DNA from: Tieghemostelium lacteum
Taxonomy: Eukaryota > Evosea > Eumycetozoa > Dictyosteliales > Raperosteliaceae
DNA length: 64,000 nucleotides
Direction of reading: 5' to 3'
Assembly: GCA_001606155.1 (NCBI GenBank)
Contig: LODT01000041.1
Coordinates: 186,001-250,000 of the forward strand
Shown here: in pieces, positions 43,890-56,613 of the stretch
Layout of the letters: each line of letters begins with the position of its first letter
Numbering within the stretch: position 1 is the stretch's first letter
Translations under genes and position numbers: made by a program
Notes under the pieces: generated by a model
What the model was told of the DNA's origin: nothing
The model's input: the letters and a program-made list of their open reading frames with translations, nothing else
Databases searched by the model: none

Positions 43890-44091
43890 TTTTTAAATAA
43901 TTATATTATGCCAATCAACCCAGTGATCTTCTAATCAAACCTCAAAAAATTAAAAAAAAACTGAAAATTCTCTGGAGCTATTTTTTTTTATTTTATTCCC
44001 TCACCACATAAAAAGTAACCACTTTGCATAGTTTTTTTTGGAATTAAATATAGATATTAAGGGGTAGAAACATATATCCTTTAAAGAAACA
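43890..44091. promoter_or_regulatory. Bidirectional promoter between copE and washc3
   Basis: Two divergent starts lie only 202 bp apart, with T and A runs typical of dictyostelid promoters on either side of a central C/T-rich patch near 43998-44012. No specific factor site is assigned. Confidence 0.55.
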
Positions 44092-45279
44092 ATGCAAGTC
44101 TACGTGGATTACAGAGAGGTTGCACCAATTTCCAATAAGAAAACACTCAGTTATGTCAATAACTTTATAATTAATACCACACAGTTTCTCAACCGATTCA
44201 ATTATCTATGTGAATCTAAATTAAATGATATATCCAATCAAATTCAGAGACTTGAGGTTTCAATGTCACTTTTAGAGATAAAATTGGGGTCTGTTGATGG
44301 TCTAGAATCTCTTCCACCTAGAGAACCAAGACAACCAGTTCAAACTCAAAATTATAACACAACTACAAATACACAATTAAATAATGTAAATAATATAAAT
44401 CTACCTTCTATACCTACAAATTCAACTATACCACCTCCACCTCCACCACCTCCTCCACCTCCTCCCCCAGGTAGTAGTAGTCCTGCTGTCAAACCTCAAA
44501 GTTTGCCTACTACTGAAAATATTGAAGAACCTCAGCAACAAACACAACCTAGTGGGTCATTTGTGGCATTTAAAGATGATCCTAGATATAAACCATTCTT
44601 TGATTACTTGAAGAAAGGTGTGCCTTTACAAGCATTCCAAAGTAAAATGATTCAAGCTGGACTCAATCCAGAAAACTTACAAAGACCTGATGAACCTTCA
44701 GATGCAGTACCTTCATCATCGTCATCTGTAATGAAAGGTAGTGATGGTGCACCTATTCCACCACCTCCACCACCTCCACTTCCATCTACATCATCGTCCT
44801 TCAATCTTCTACAAACTCAAACATCATCTACTAACCTACTTTCACAGTCTCCACCTTCTTCTTCATCGCTTTTAAATTCGTCAAGTGGAATACCACCACC
44901 TCCAACACCTACACTACAACCACCACAGTTACCTACAGATGCCAGTAGTTCATCTCTAAGTGATTTCATTAAAGCCTCTCCAACTACAAAACCTAATGAA
45001 TCACCTAGTCTGTCTTTAAGTCTTGTAATCCCACCTCCACCTCCAACATCGTCTTCCAACTACAATGACGATGATGACGATGACGATGATGACGACGATG
45101 ATGATAATACAACATCTGTATCAACTAATAATACAACTACAACACCTAACAATACAATTGATTTATTTATTCCAATGCCTCCTTCAAATACAGAGTTATA
45201 TATACCACTACCCCCTCAAGTACCCAGAGGAGGTTACAGTGACGATGATGATGACGATGATGACGATGACGATGATTAA
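44092..45279 (+). CDS. washc3: WASH complex subunit 3 (CCDC53)
   Basis: 395 residues; the human protein is 194. Seen: the conserved CCDC53 core (about 8-75: EVAPISNKKTLSYVNNFI, TQFLNRFNYLCESKL, QRLEVSMSLLEIKLGS) with its helical coiled coil, then a long Pro-rich segment with four polyproline blocks. Inside it is the second conserved motif, DDPRYKPFFDYLKKGVPLQAFQSKM (about 162-187), which matches the WH2-like C-terminal motif seen in several WASH-complex and formin proteins. Two nearly pure Asp runs end the protein. Known: the five-subunit WASH complex activates Arp2/3 on endosomes; in Dictyostelium it drives retrieval of V-ATPase from lysosomes. The acidic tracts are lineage additions. Confidence 0.93.
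   Translation: MQVYVDYREVAPISNKKTLSYVNNFIINTTQFLNRFNYLCESKLNDISNQIQRLEVSMSLLEIKLGSVDGLESLPPREPRQPVQTQNYNTTTNTQLNNVNNINLPSIPTNSTIPPPPPPPPPPPPPGSSSPAVKPQSLPTTENIEEPQQQTQPSGSFVAFKDDPRYKPFFDYLKKGVPLQAFQSKMIQAGLNPENLQRPDEPSDAVPSSSSSVMKGSDGAPIPPPPPPPLPSTSSSFNLLQTQTSSTNLLSQSPPSSSSLLNSSSGIPPPPTPTLQPPQLPTDASSSSLSDFIKASPTTKPNESPSLSLSLVIPPPPPTSSSNYNDDDDDDDDDDDDDNTTSVSTNNTTTTPNNTIDLFIPMPPSNTELYIPLPPQVPRGGYSDDDDDDDDDDDD
45066..45107. repeat. GAY-rich Asp microsatellite, first of two
   Basis: An imperfect GAC/GAT tract encoding 14 Asp codons in the WASHC3 gene; a second, similar tract lies at 45240-45276 at the very end of the frame. Confidence 0.85.
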
Positions 45280-45807
45280 ATTTAAATTAAATATCTGAAC
45301 AGTTCAACATTTTAAAGAAATCGAACCTCACAAAAATAAACCCTTTTTACTCAAAATATATAATTTTTGGAAGTATTTTTTCCGATTTTATTAATTTATT
45401 TGAAATGAAATTTTAGTCTAATACGATGAGATGTTATACAAGGAATTGTCGTAATTAATAGAAACATTTAACTATTTTTATTAATTCAGATAAAAACTAC
45501 AGAAATTTTTAAAGTTTTTTTTCTAAAAACATCATATTTAGATTTTTTTGTATCATCTTTTATTGCAATGTGGTTACATGATGGTTCTGTATGATAAGGC
45601 TCTTTGCAATTGATTAATTTTTTTTTTTTTTTTTTTAATTTTAATTAATTTTTTTCACCTGGATAGAAAAAGGTAGTGTCAGAGTGAGAGGTATAATAAT
45701 TTAGTGTAGAGAGGGAAAAAAAAAGTGGATTTTAAATATTTTCAATCTTAAAAATATATTTGGATTGTTTTTTCAATCAACAACAGTACAGGTTATAGTC
45801 TATATCG
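45280..45807. other. Intergenic, about 530 bp, no gene seen
   Basis: A+T-rich with a T run (about 45618-45636). No open frame or repeat family is recognised. It contains the 3' flank of WASHC3 and the promoter of the GRAM/VASt gene. Confidence 0.6.
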
Positions 45808-48747
45808 ATGTCTTCATTAAATAATAATAATGGCAATACATCACCAACTATAGCTTCAAATAAGGTTTCTACATCACAGTCGAGTAATAATGGACCATTA
45901 AATTTACCATCACCTACATTGGTATCACAACAACAACAACAACAGGCTAGTAGTTATAACAGTACCAGTAGTAATCAATTTATCAATGCAAGTTCACCAA
46001 ATGTTTTCTCACCACCATCCACTTCACCAACTCAAGATGGACAAAATAACCAGAGTAAAATGTTAAAAACTAGATCTCAAAGTGAAGAATTTAAAGCATC
46101 TGTATTACCAACTTCTGATGTATGTACACTCATTTCTTATAATTTATTATAATTCAATATTGTATAAATATGTATATATTATTATTATTATTATTTTTTT
46201 TTTACTTAAACACAAAATTTCAGATGTTACCACCAATTCATGTCAATTTTTTGAAAATATATATTTGTGTTATTATTAGAAACAAAAAAAAAACATAGAT
46301 ATTTATGTATAATTTTATAATAATCATCTTAAGTGATTTTAAAATTTTTATCAACATGCACAGGTGGGAATAAAATATTTTAAAATTTGAATTTCTTTTT
46401 TAAGATATATTTATATTTTTCATTGTTCATTTACATTTCTCTCCTCCTGTATTTAAAACAAATTATAAAATTAAATATTCACTTCTTTTCAATTTAATTC
46501 ATAACAGAGTAAGAAAAAATTATTTATATCACCAAAAATATTGGCACCAAAAAAGAATAGCGTTGACGATGAGCCTCCCATCTCAAAGACATTAGAAGGA
46601 AGAATGAAGAGTAACCCATATATAAAGAAATTTAAATTACCTTCCAATGAAATATTATTAAATGGTAACCTATTTTATATATAATGAATTGGTTTTGATG
46701 TTGTTTCTAACTCGTGGATTATATAGATTACTCAGCAGCATTATTCAGACAAATTTTGTTACATGGTAAATTATATATATTTACAAATTATATATGTTTT
46801 GAATCCAAGATATTTGGTATCAAAACAACAGAGATTATACAAATTAAAGATATAACACAGATTAAGAAAAAGTCTAGAAAGTTTAAGTATATCGGTATAG
46901 AGGTAGAGACAAATAGTGCCAAACATATATTTGCATCGTTTGTCTCTCGTGATAAGACCTATCAGGATTTGCTTGCAGTTTGGAAAGATATAACTGGTGA
47001 ATCACATGATGATGCCAGTTCACAGAGTATTGATGATGACAATGACGATGAATCCAATTCATCTGTGGTTTTTGAGGATGATTCTTCTCAGAAAGGTGGT
47101 AATTCAACTAATGCCACTCTACCTAATGGTGCATCTAGAAAACCATCCATTGAATCAAATTTTACTTCAATTACAACTCAATCACTTCCATTACAATCTA
47201 ATTCTACTGTTGATCAAGTTGTAAATCAACAAACACTACAAGCATCACAGCCAATACAACCACTACAACAACAACCTTCACAAGCACAAATTCAAATTTC
47301 ACCCCAAACCAATACAAATAATAATAATAATAATCAAACTAGTGTTAGTGATGATACCAATAATAAAGTATCACAACAACCACAACAGCAACAACAGGAT
47401 AATAAAATATCCAATAATAATAATAATAATATACCAGTAATTGCAGAGGAAGCAGTTAGTGGACAAAATCAAAAGCCTATAGATCCATTGGATGAAATCT
47501 ATGGTACGGTTGAACAATATCTGTCAAAGAAAGATGAAAGCTCAATTTTGGAGAGTCAATGGTCAGAATTTCAAGAATTGTTGTCAGAGAATTTCAATGT
47601 CAGTGTTGTTAATTTTTTCAGAGCACTTTGTTCTGACCAATGTAATTTTGCATTCAATTATCATGCCAAACGTGGTGATTCAGACATTGTTGTAAAGAAT
47701 TGGGCGCATCGAGACCGTTTTGGAACTATTAGGGAATTGGAATATGTGGCACCTGTAAATTCACCTATTGGTCCTCCAAAAACTAGAATTCAGGAGACTC
47801 AAAGATACCATTTGCTGAGATCTAAATTGATAATAGAGACTGATACTATAATGTTGGATATTCCCTATGGTGATCATTTTAGAATAGAGGCAAAGTGGGA
47901 GTGTACTGAAACCTCTCCTGAAACTTGTAAATTAAATATCCATTTGTGCGTTCGGTTCATTAAAAAGACTTGGTTCAAGTCAAAGATTGAGACATCCACT
48001 ATAAAAGAATCTAAAAATTCATTTACACAGTGGGTGACTTTGGCAAAACAAGAAATTCAAAAACTTCTTCAAATTAAACCTAAACATAGTAGTGCAGTTA
48101 CTTTGATGCCACCTATAACTAATAAGACTATTGATGGTATTAGTAGAATTAAAGATGAAGATTCTCCTAAACCTCACCATACTAGATCTAGATCCAGACA
48201 ACATTTGATTTCGTCTTCTGGACAGGTTCATGTCGGTGGAGGAAGTAGTCAAGCATCACCATTGACTGTAAATACATCAACATCCACAACTACAACCACC
48301 ACACAAATTACCACAACTACACCTACATCACTTCCACAGGGTCTAATACCACCTTTTGGAAACTCAAGTAGTAACAACACACCTACAACTCCAGGTCAAC
48401 TAATACCATCACCAATCTCACAGAGTTTAGGTGTAGTCTCTGATCAATCAGATCACATAAAATCCAAAGACAATATTGGTATCAATAACAATAGTAGCAG
48501 TAGTAATGTTAGTAATAGTGTTGGTAAAAGTAGTTCATTTAATCTCAGAACACCATTGGGTTCAATGTCATTTTCATATTCCATGGATCAATTACCATTG
48601 TTAATAATTTCATTATTTTTGTGTTTAGTCTTCTTGTACATGTACTTAAAGATATTGTCTCTATCATCCAAGGTTGAAACTATGGAAAATATATTTAAAG
48701 ATTTGGTTAATAATAATCATCACCATCATATATCTCATAAAAAATAA
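45808..48747 (+). CDS. GRAM + VASt domain sterol-transfer protein (Lam/GRAMD1/Aster family)
   Basis: Three exons, 45808-46119, 46508-46664 and 46727-48747, give 829 residues. The first intron (388 bp) is the longest in the window; the second is 62 bp. Seen: a Ser/Asn/Gln-rich N-terminus; a GRAM domain starting in exon 2 (about 140-235, LLHGKLYIFTNYICFESKIFG); a Q/N-rich linker; a VASt domain (about 410-580) with FNFAFNYHAKRGDSD and YHLLRSKLIIETDTIMLDIPYGDHFRIEAKWE; a Ser/Thr/Pro tail; and one membrane helix at about 780-800. Known: such proteins sit in the ER at membrane contacts and move sterol from the plasma membrane. The tail-anchored layout fits. Confidence 0.93.
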
Positions 48748-48925
48748 ATTTACATACAATTATTTATAATATAAACATTAATAATTCTACTTCAAATTTA
48801 TTTATAAATATTAATATTAAAATAAAATATTATCAACTTTCTTTGATTTTTCTAATTTATTTTAGGTTAAATTTTTTTGTTGTTTTCCGAGATAAAGTCT
48901 TAAATCATTTAGAATAACAATAATA

Positions 48926-50698
48926 ATGAGATTTCCCAATATAATTTATCATAAAATATTGTATTATTATATTAAATTACATTTAATATCATTTTTAACA
49001 AATTATGATAAAAAGAGGCTGGAATTACTATCATTGTCATTGATTTCAAAGGAATGGAATCAAAAAGTGATTACCAGTGTGAGAATTGATCTATCAGATA
49101 CCAAAGAAACTCCAATCAAATTGATGGGTCTTCTAATCAAAAGGGGATTCATTTTAGATAATATAGCAATAACATTACAATTTAATCATGTTACTATGGA
49201 TGACCTCATTAAATATAAAATTGATTGTCAAAGTGTGACTACATTAACATGTAATGATTTGAAACCAAATTTTAATTCTGTAAATTCATTTTTACAATTA
49301 TCACCATTTACATCTGTAGAGAATCTTAGATTAGCTATTTCCAGTGGTAATCTATTGAATACTATAAATGTGCCATTATCATCAAAAGCAGAAGATATCA
49401 CAATTCAACAATATTCAAAAGTGAAATGTTTATATATAGGGTTTACAAGATCTAAATTTTCACCAACACTATTTAATAATTTAATTCATTTGGAGACTCT
49501 GGAATTGAATAGTTTTGTAGTTAGAGGGCTAATGACATTACAGATTCCTGCTGGTTTAGATATTGCAATTCGATCACTGAATAATTTGAAGACATTGATT
49601 ATCAATCATCTTCCCACTGGATATAGTGGTTTATTAACATTTCTAAAGAATCTCAATCCCAGTTTACATACATTTAAATCAGTGTTCACACATGATATTA
49701 TTGATATGTATATTGAGGATCAAGATATCTGGCCACCTTCAGATTTACCTAATTACCAATCAGCTGTAGATATTCTAACATCTATATTGTCTAATTACAA
49801 TATAGTTAATGTAGATTTGAAACTAGATGAACAAATTAGCAATTATCATTATAAGAGTATACTTGAACTTAACCCACATTTACAAAGCTTCAAATGTGAA
49901 GGTTTGAAAATTACAAGTACAGATTTTGGTACTAATATCGAATCTGAATCTTTAAGTATTCAGCATTCAACATTAACTAGTATTCATGTACAATTTGAAA
50001 CTGGGAGAATGTATAAGAAAGAGGATTGGAATCTACCGTCTCTAAAGAACCTATATTATAAGGGTGTAGGTGCTAACTATTTTATAAACTTGGCTAGTCT
50101 CAATTTGTTTTTACCTGAAAATCAATTGGTAAATGTTGATTTATCGAATATATCACATTTTGAATTCTCTGATATGTTAATACAATTGGTATCATCAACT
50201 AAAACAATGCTATTACTAAGAGTTCATTGTTGCTATTTACAGAATCCAAAGAAACTATTTCAGGTGTTGACATTGAATAGAACTCTAAAGAGTTTATCAT
50301 TTGAAAGTACTGAACTATATACACCATCTCTTGTAGAATTTATTCAGTCTAATCATCAAACCATCAAAGATTTCACCTTGAAAAAGTGTTGTGATCTAAC
50401 CAATATTATTGAAGAATCATTCAAGTCTTACCAGAATCTCCAAGTTTTATCTCTAGATTTTTATAAAAATTCAGAGTCAAACATACAACAAATTCAGTCT
50501 ATTATCCAATATAGTCCCAATCTTAAACACCTAAACTATTTTTGTCCAAATATCAAAATCAATTCTCTTAACACCTATCATTTAGAAACTATCGGATTAG
50601 TGAATTATAAGAGACAATATATCCAAAATACTGTGGTTATTCCAATTACAATGCCTAAAATATTCAAAAAAAAGATTCCAATGGCGCACCCAATTTAA
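48926..50698 (+). CDS. F-box/leucine-rich-repeat-like protein
   Basis: 590 residues in one exon. The first 55 residues (FPNIIYHKILYYY...LLSLSLISKEWNQKV) have the F-box pattern of a hydrophobic helix followed by LSLISKxW. The rest is a solenoid of irregular leucine-rich units (HLETLELNSF, NLKTLIINHLP, NRTLKSLSFEST, NLQVLSLDFYK, NLKHLNYF). No signal or membrane segment. Known: dictyostelids have many such F-box/LRR or FNIP genes. Inferred: a substrate receptor of an SCF ligase, target unknown. Downstream it is convergent with the DOCK gene (115 bp apart). Confidence 0.8.
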   Translation: MRFPNIIYHKILYYYIKLHLISFLTNYDKKRLELLSLSLISKEWNQKVITSVRIDLSDTKETPIKLMGLLIKRGFILDNIAITLQFNHVTMDDLIKYKIDCQSVTTLTCNDLKPNFNSVNSFLQLSPFTSVENLRLAISSGNLLNTINVPLSSKAEDITIQQYSKVKCLYIGFTRSKFSPTLFNNLIHLETLELNSFVVRGLMTLQIPAGLDIAIRSLNNLKTLIINHLPTGYSGLLTFLKNLNPSLHTFKSVFTHDIIDMYIEDQDIWPPSDLPNYQSAVDILTSILSNYNIVNVDLKLDEQISNYHYKSILELNPHLQSFKCEGLKITSTDFGTNIESESLSIQHSTLTSIHVQFETGRMYKKEDWNLPSLKNLYYKGVGANYFINLASLNLFLPENQLVNVDLSNISHFEFSDMLIQLVSSTKTMLLLRVHCCYLQNPKKLFQVLTLNRTLKSLSFESTELYTPSLVEFIQSNHQTIKDFTLKKCCDLTNIIEESFKSYQNLQVLSLDFYKNSESNIQQIQSIIQYSPNLKHLNYFCPNIKINSLNTYHLETIGLVNYKRQYIQNTVVIPITMPKIFKKKIPMAHPI

Positions 50699-50813
50699 AA
50701 ATAGGGTTTGAAAAAATATTGTTAATATTTAATATTATTAAAATGATTTTTAATTTATTTGAATAGGATGTTAAATATTATGAATTGAGATTATTATTTG
50801 AATAATTAATAGA

Positions 50814-53800
50814 TTATTTTAAAATATCCTCAAGATCAGTTTTCATTTTTTTGAATCTGATTTCCAATTGTTCTTGAAGACCAGACATTTCTTGTGACAT
50901 TACTTTCAAATGTATTAAGAGACATTTCTCCAAGATTGCAACTTGATTAGACAATGATAATTTCAAACGATCTACGCTATCTTTTTTAGTTGGATTCTCA
51001 ACTAGGTATTCAGGTGAAAAGAAAACTTCCTTGTAGAGATTAACACCACCATTAACAGCTGCATCAATGACACCTTTGAGAACCATAGTGAAATGTGAGG
51101 TATTAGATTCAGCAGCATGTTCGTGTTTAGCAATCATTTCAATGAGCTCAACATTCTTACCAATAATTGAATTTACAGCATTGTCAATAGGTGCCAATTC
51201 AATTTCAGTTCTCTTAATGATTTCTGATCTTCTGTGAATGGTTGGGAATGTATCTTGAATGAAATAGTAGTAGTTGGTAATCCAAAGATCTTTAAATTCA
51301 TTACTTGGATTGGATTTATCAGACTTATTCTTCTTGAATGGTTTAGAGTAGAGGAATGTATTGATATTGTTATTCTGTCTGAATTTGGTGACTGCTGGTG
51401 AGAAGTTTTGTTTACTTGTTCCACCAGTAGTTCCATTAGCACCAGTAGCAGTAACACCAACACTAGCCATAGAGTAGAAATCATGAGGTTCTTTCTTTTG
51501 CTGCTCTTCTTGTGGAACTGGTTTTACTGCATAAATTTGTAGATATTGTCCAGTGGAATTTAGAATCTCTAGTGGTGGTAATTCAGTGTAGGTTAAGAGC
51601 TTAGCAGATGGGAATTTACCTTGAATTCTTTGAACAAAGTCAGCCATTCTCTCCAATTCATATCCTTTATAGATAAACTCTTTACCTTGAATGGATGGAT
51701 CAAAACCTTTACCATAGTATCCAACTCTAAAGTACTCTGAAAAGAATCTTTCAACACCAATAACTTTTCTGTAAAATGTGGATTCTTGTTGTAGAATATC
51801 AGCAAGTTTTTGGTAGTCAAAGAGAACTTCTTCGTATTGGACGATAAGTTGTTTCATAAGACCAATAGCCTTCTCCCAAGCCTTGCCTTTATCAAAGTAT
51901 TCAATTGCTTGTTTGAATAGTCTTTCTTTTCTTTCTCTCTTGGATTGAGTGAGATCTTCAATTTTTTCATCTGACCATTGAAGTGAATCAGCATGTAAAA
52001 GAAGAGTGTTACCAGCTTCTACATAATTATTATGACCTAGATGTTGGTTACATAACAAGTGTACATATTTGAAATAGGTATCTTGTCTATCAGTTTGCTT
52101 GAGATATGCCATAAGTTGCATAGCTGCAATGGTTCTATCATCTTCGTACTCGGGACGATCTGGAAGAGTTCTTAACTCATAAAGTAACTCTAAGAACATT
52201 GTCATATCTTTAATAAATGTCTTACCTTCGTTTTTAATGAGGTTATCACCATTCATCTTCTCATCCAAGTTAGTTGAGAAGAAGATACGGAATTTCTCAT
52301 CCAAGATATCAGAAGCCTCTGGTGTATTGGTAATTTGATCTAGAGTGTTGATAGTCTCAGTCTCCACCTTTTTAAATGACTTGTACTCTCTAAACTCACA
52401 ACGGAGTAATTGATAGTATAGATCAATACCAAGTAATTTGAGATTTTGTTGATTTATCAACATTAACTCTAAGAATGGAGAAATTACAGTTGGAAGTAAT
52501 TTGATTTGATATTTATCCAAGCTAGTCCACATCTTTTGAATGGTTCCAATGAGATCATTTCTCATATCACCATAACGAGATTTAATGGTATTTTGTTTGG
52601 CTTCCGAGAAGTTCTCCAATGCCAGACCTTTTAGTTTAAAGTAGGTGTTGGATAGGGAGAAGAAACTTGACCATATATTCTGATCTACAGGAGTCCAAGA
52701 ACGAGATGACTGTAGTTTAGTGAGTAGATATTGACTGACTTGAATGATAACTTTCTTTACAGTACTGTACTGGAACATTGAAAGTGTCAACCAATTCTCT
52801 GGATAGGTAGTACATGTTGATAACAACTGATTGAGTAGTGTTAGAAGATTCAATAAGAATGTCCAACAATTCTCTGGATTCATTTTAATGTACTTGTCAA
52901 AGTGTTCAGGCTCCATTAGATAGACAATAGAATAAAGATTATGAATCATATCCAATTTGAAGAACTCCCATGAAGGAGAGGATTGAATGGATTTCATGAT
53001 TTCAGGTAGAAGATCAACGACATCCCATATCTGTGACTGATCCTTGAGTTTAGATTGAATAGATTCAATAATGACACTAATAATTTCAGCATGTTTTTTG
53101 GTGTCTTCAATAGAGTTGTTACTGGACATCATGTGTTGTTTAAGATGTTTCTTTACCATTGGCATCAAGAGAACTCTAGAAGTTGGGTGCAAGAATAGAT
53201 CACCTTGTGTCAAATTCAAAATCACATTCATTTTCTCCATATTCAGAATCTTTAAACCCTCTTCAAAAATGACAGAATCTACAAAGTTAATTGCAATTCT
53301 AGATCTCTCCTCTAATGAAAATAGTTGACCTAAATCATTGAACATTGAACTGAATATCTTTAATGCTGTAGTTTGTGTGCCAATATATTCTCTTTCAGTT
53401 CTCTTCATTAAAGTACTTAGAGATGAAAATACACTTGTGAGATCTTGTTTAAATGTTTGATCTGCTTGATTACTATTATTACTTTGTTTATCACTATTCT
53501 TTTTACTAGTAACAATAAATTTCAAAATATATTCCATAGACTAATCAATTATATAACAATTATTAATATTGATATTTCTATAGGTATAGTTAAATATAAT
53601 TATACATACTTTTAAAGTTGACATTAAAGTTTTGAAATTATTATTAGATAAAATTCTCTTTAGACAACCAATAAGGAGTATGTGTGCAACTTTGGAGGTG
53701 AAATGATTTTCAATATAAATATCTAAAACTGGTCTAAAGTTTGTATATCTTGAAGTTTTTTCATCGACCAATAGACCAATAATCCAAGTAATTGCATTGA

Positions 53801-56202
53801 ACACCAAATCTGGATCAGATATTTTCTTGGTTTCTAAAATTGCAAATAAAGCATTAAATGTCTCTTGCATAAATTTAATGATTTCAATTTGATCTACAAA
53901 TGTGAATCTATTTAAAACTTCTGCCAAATCACCATGATATTGATCCCATTTCAAAAGCGTCAATAGAGATACTATAAATTTTTAGATAATATATAAATAT
54001 TAGTTTATAAATTATTGCTTGGAATTTTGAGTGTTTTAACTTACAATTTTGAGTACACATAGTTGAACATAATAATACTCTGACTTTAGTTTGTTCATTC
54101 TTTCTAATTGCCAATTTGTTATTGGGATCTTTTAGAGATGGTAAGAACTCTTCCATTGATTTGGATGTCTTGTAAGATGGTATAGAATGTGTTTTATTGG
54201 CAATAACTGTACCATCTGGATTTGTTAGTTTTAGGTATGACATTGCAAATGGTGTTCTTTCCTTATCTAAAAATATAATGAATTAATATTATTATTTAAT
54301 ATTTAAATAAAAAGTTTAATACACACTTTCAGAAGTTGTACAATGTCTAATACTAAAGACTAGATAAACTTGATCTAGAATAGAAATTGGAACATTTACT
54401 CTAAAGGTTTCAACCCAATGAGGTTGATTGCTGTGATAAAATACAATGGATTTAAATTCGGATTTCAATTTGTCACCATAAAATAGACAATCTTTAACCA
54501 GTTCACCATCTTCGAGACGAGCTTGAATGATAACCTCAACATTTTTTGCAGAGGTTTTACGATCTTGGGAGTACTCACCAGAGTCCAATGTAATGAATAT
54601 ATCATTTCTTGTTTCACCTGGGAAGATAACTTCTGGGAAACCTAGTTTATTGGTTTTACTAACTTCCTCAAGAACTGGATTCTCTTTGATTACTTGTTTC
54701 AAATCACCAGGTAACAATGTTAAACCTACACAAATACCTTTGGCTTTTGGTACTGCTTGAAGATTACTTGGATTCTTGATAATCATTTCATGGAGAATTG
54801 GGAATGTACTCTCACCAGTACTGGTATAGATTGGTATGGTATGTTCCATTTCTTTACCAATACTAACATTATCTTCAATCTTTAGTACTGAGCAACCAAA
54901 TGGACGACGATAGTGAATAGTTCCTGCCTTTTTGTTGGAGTCATAGAGCATCTTACCAGTTCTTATTAATCTACAAACTAAATAGAGATCGGATGTCAAC
55001 TCTTTTTTGGAAATGTCTATAAAGAGGGTAGAAAGTTTACCAATCTTTTCGATATCGTGTGGCATACCTTGAGCTGTTAGACCTACTTGATACTCTTCAG
55101 TGATGAATCTACCTTCATTCTTATTGTAAATGGAGAAGTACAACTCAGTCTTTTCACCAACTGAACACATGAATATCTTAAGATCGAGGAAAAGTTGATT
55201 TGGTTGATAGTTGTTGTTGATCATGGATGCAGCAGAAGATACGCTGTCACCAGTCAAGGAAGTCTCTCTACGAAGTGTAATGGATTTTCTAGCTGCTGCT
55301 TTAGAGATTGCATTCTTTTTTATAAAAGCACTTGGAGATGATGACCCTGAACCCATAGTTGATGGAAATCCTCCAATAGTTGATGGAGATGATGATAGTC
55401 CCAAACGATCACCAGATAGTGAGTGTTGGAGAGATGGTATATTTTGGTTAGGACTTGATGGCATTAATTGTGGAGATGATTGTCCAATTAGTGGAGAAGA
55501 TGATCCTGATCCAGGTTGTGGGGATTGACCACCACTTGGACTTGTAGATAGGAATTGTGATTGTTGTGTATTTTGTTGTTGTTGAAGTAATTGTGCTTGA
55601 GGTGATTGAGATTGTTGTTGAGTGTATTTTGAGTGTTTTAAAGTATCCAATTCCTGATGCATACGATAGAGTTGAATAATACCAGTATTCTTTTCATTAG
55701 CAGGTTCACCATTTGGTGTACGTACAATCATATCTAAACCCATAAGTCTACGACCTTCTTCAATCTTTGAAATGACTTTACCTTTAAGCATCTCTCTGAC
55801 ATCCAATGTTATAGAAGGTGACAGAATCTTACTATGCCAATCAAGTAGCAATGATAGTTTATCTTTCATTATTTTATATTCATTAATTTTACGATCTTTA
55901 AAATAACTAATTAACAATACACCCCATTCTCTGATTACCTGTGTTAGCTCATTGGTAACAATATCAAAGTCCTCTGTATTCTTAATGCACACAAATGACT
56001 GTGGAAATATACCACGTTTTCCAGTGGATATAACTCTACCACGATACCAATTCACAGTCTCCTCTTCTAATTTTATAGGTTCACCTACAATAAATGAGAC
56101 TTGGTGTTCATCTGTACCTGTAAATGAATACAATGCAATACCAATTGTATCAGCTGGCAGAGGTTTCCATGTACCTTGTCCAGATAAAAATAGTCTTGAC
56201 AT
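50814..56202 (-). CDS. DOCK-family Rho-GTPase exchange factor (SH3-DHR1-DHR2)
   Basis: Four exons, 54327-56202, 54045-54266, 53610-53971 and 50814-53540, with GTGTGT, GTAAGT and GTATGT donors, give 1728 residues. Seen: an N-terminal SH3 (about 20-80, ALYSFTGTDEHQVSF...WYRGR), a helical region, an S/Q/P-rich insert, a DHR1/C2 domain (about 340-630, FPGETRNDIFITLDSGEYSQ), an armadillo-like middle with TQNLSLLTLLKWDQY, and a DHR2 domain (about 1300-1700; KLADILQQE, YFRVGYYGKGF, KEFIYKGYELERM). Known: SH3-bearing DOCKs (DOCK1-5 type) activate Rac with ELMO. Inferred: a Rac GEF for motility or phagocytosis. The conserved nucleotide-sensor region of DHR2 is retained (VEFIEMIAKHE-like). Confidence 0.96.
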
Positions 56203-56613
56203 TATATAAATTTATATAAATAACTTAACTGCTATCTGTAACTTTGATCAATGCTTCTTCTTTTTTGAGATATGTGGTTTGTTTTTTTTTTAGATCTCTG
56301 TCTATTGAAGTTTTTGGTGTAAAATTACAACAAAATATAAATATAAATAAATAAATAACTTTAATAAAAGTGATGGAAAAGATAGAAAAAAACAAAAACT
56401 ACTATTATTGGTTGATTAATTTTAAAAAAAAAACACAAAAACCAATCAAAGATTTTAAAAAAATAATCTATATTTTTGTTTAAATAAATAAAAAAAAAAA
56501 AAAAAATCACCATTTCGTTGCAAATATGAAAAAGATCTGCGCATCGGAATCTGAAAAAGAATTAGATTACAAATTTTAATTAATTTTAGTTTAAAGATTT
56601 TATATAACTAGTC
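56203..56613. other. Intergenic, about 410 bp, no gene seen
   Basis: Extremely A+T-rich, with A runs near 56490-56505. It holds the DOCK promoter and the 3' flank of the FANCI gene. No repeat or RNA gene is recognised. Confidence 0.6.

Noticed and set aside
44817-45298. Gly-rich minus-strand and Met/Thr-rich plus-strand frames in WASHC3
   Set aside because: They are products of Pro-rich and Asp-rich codons in other phases.
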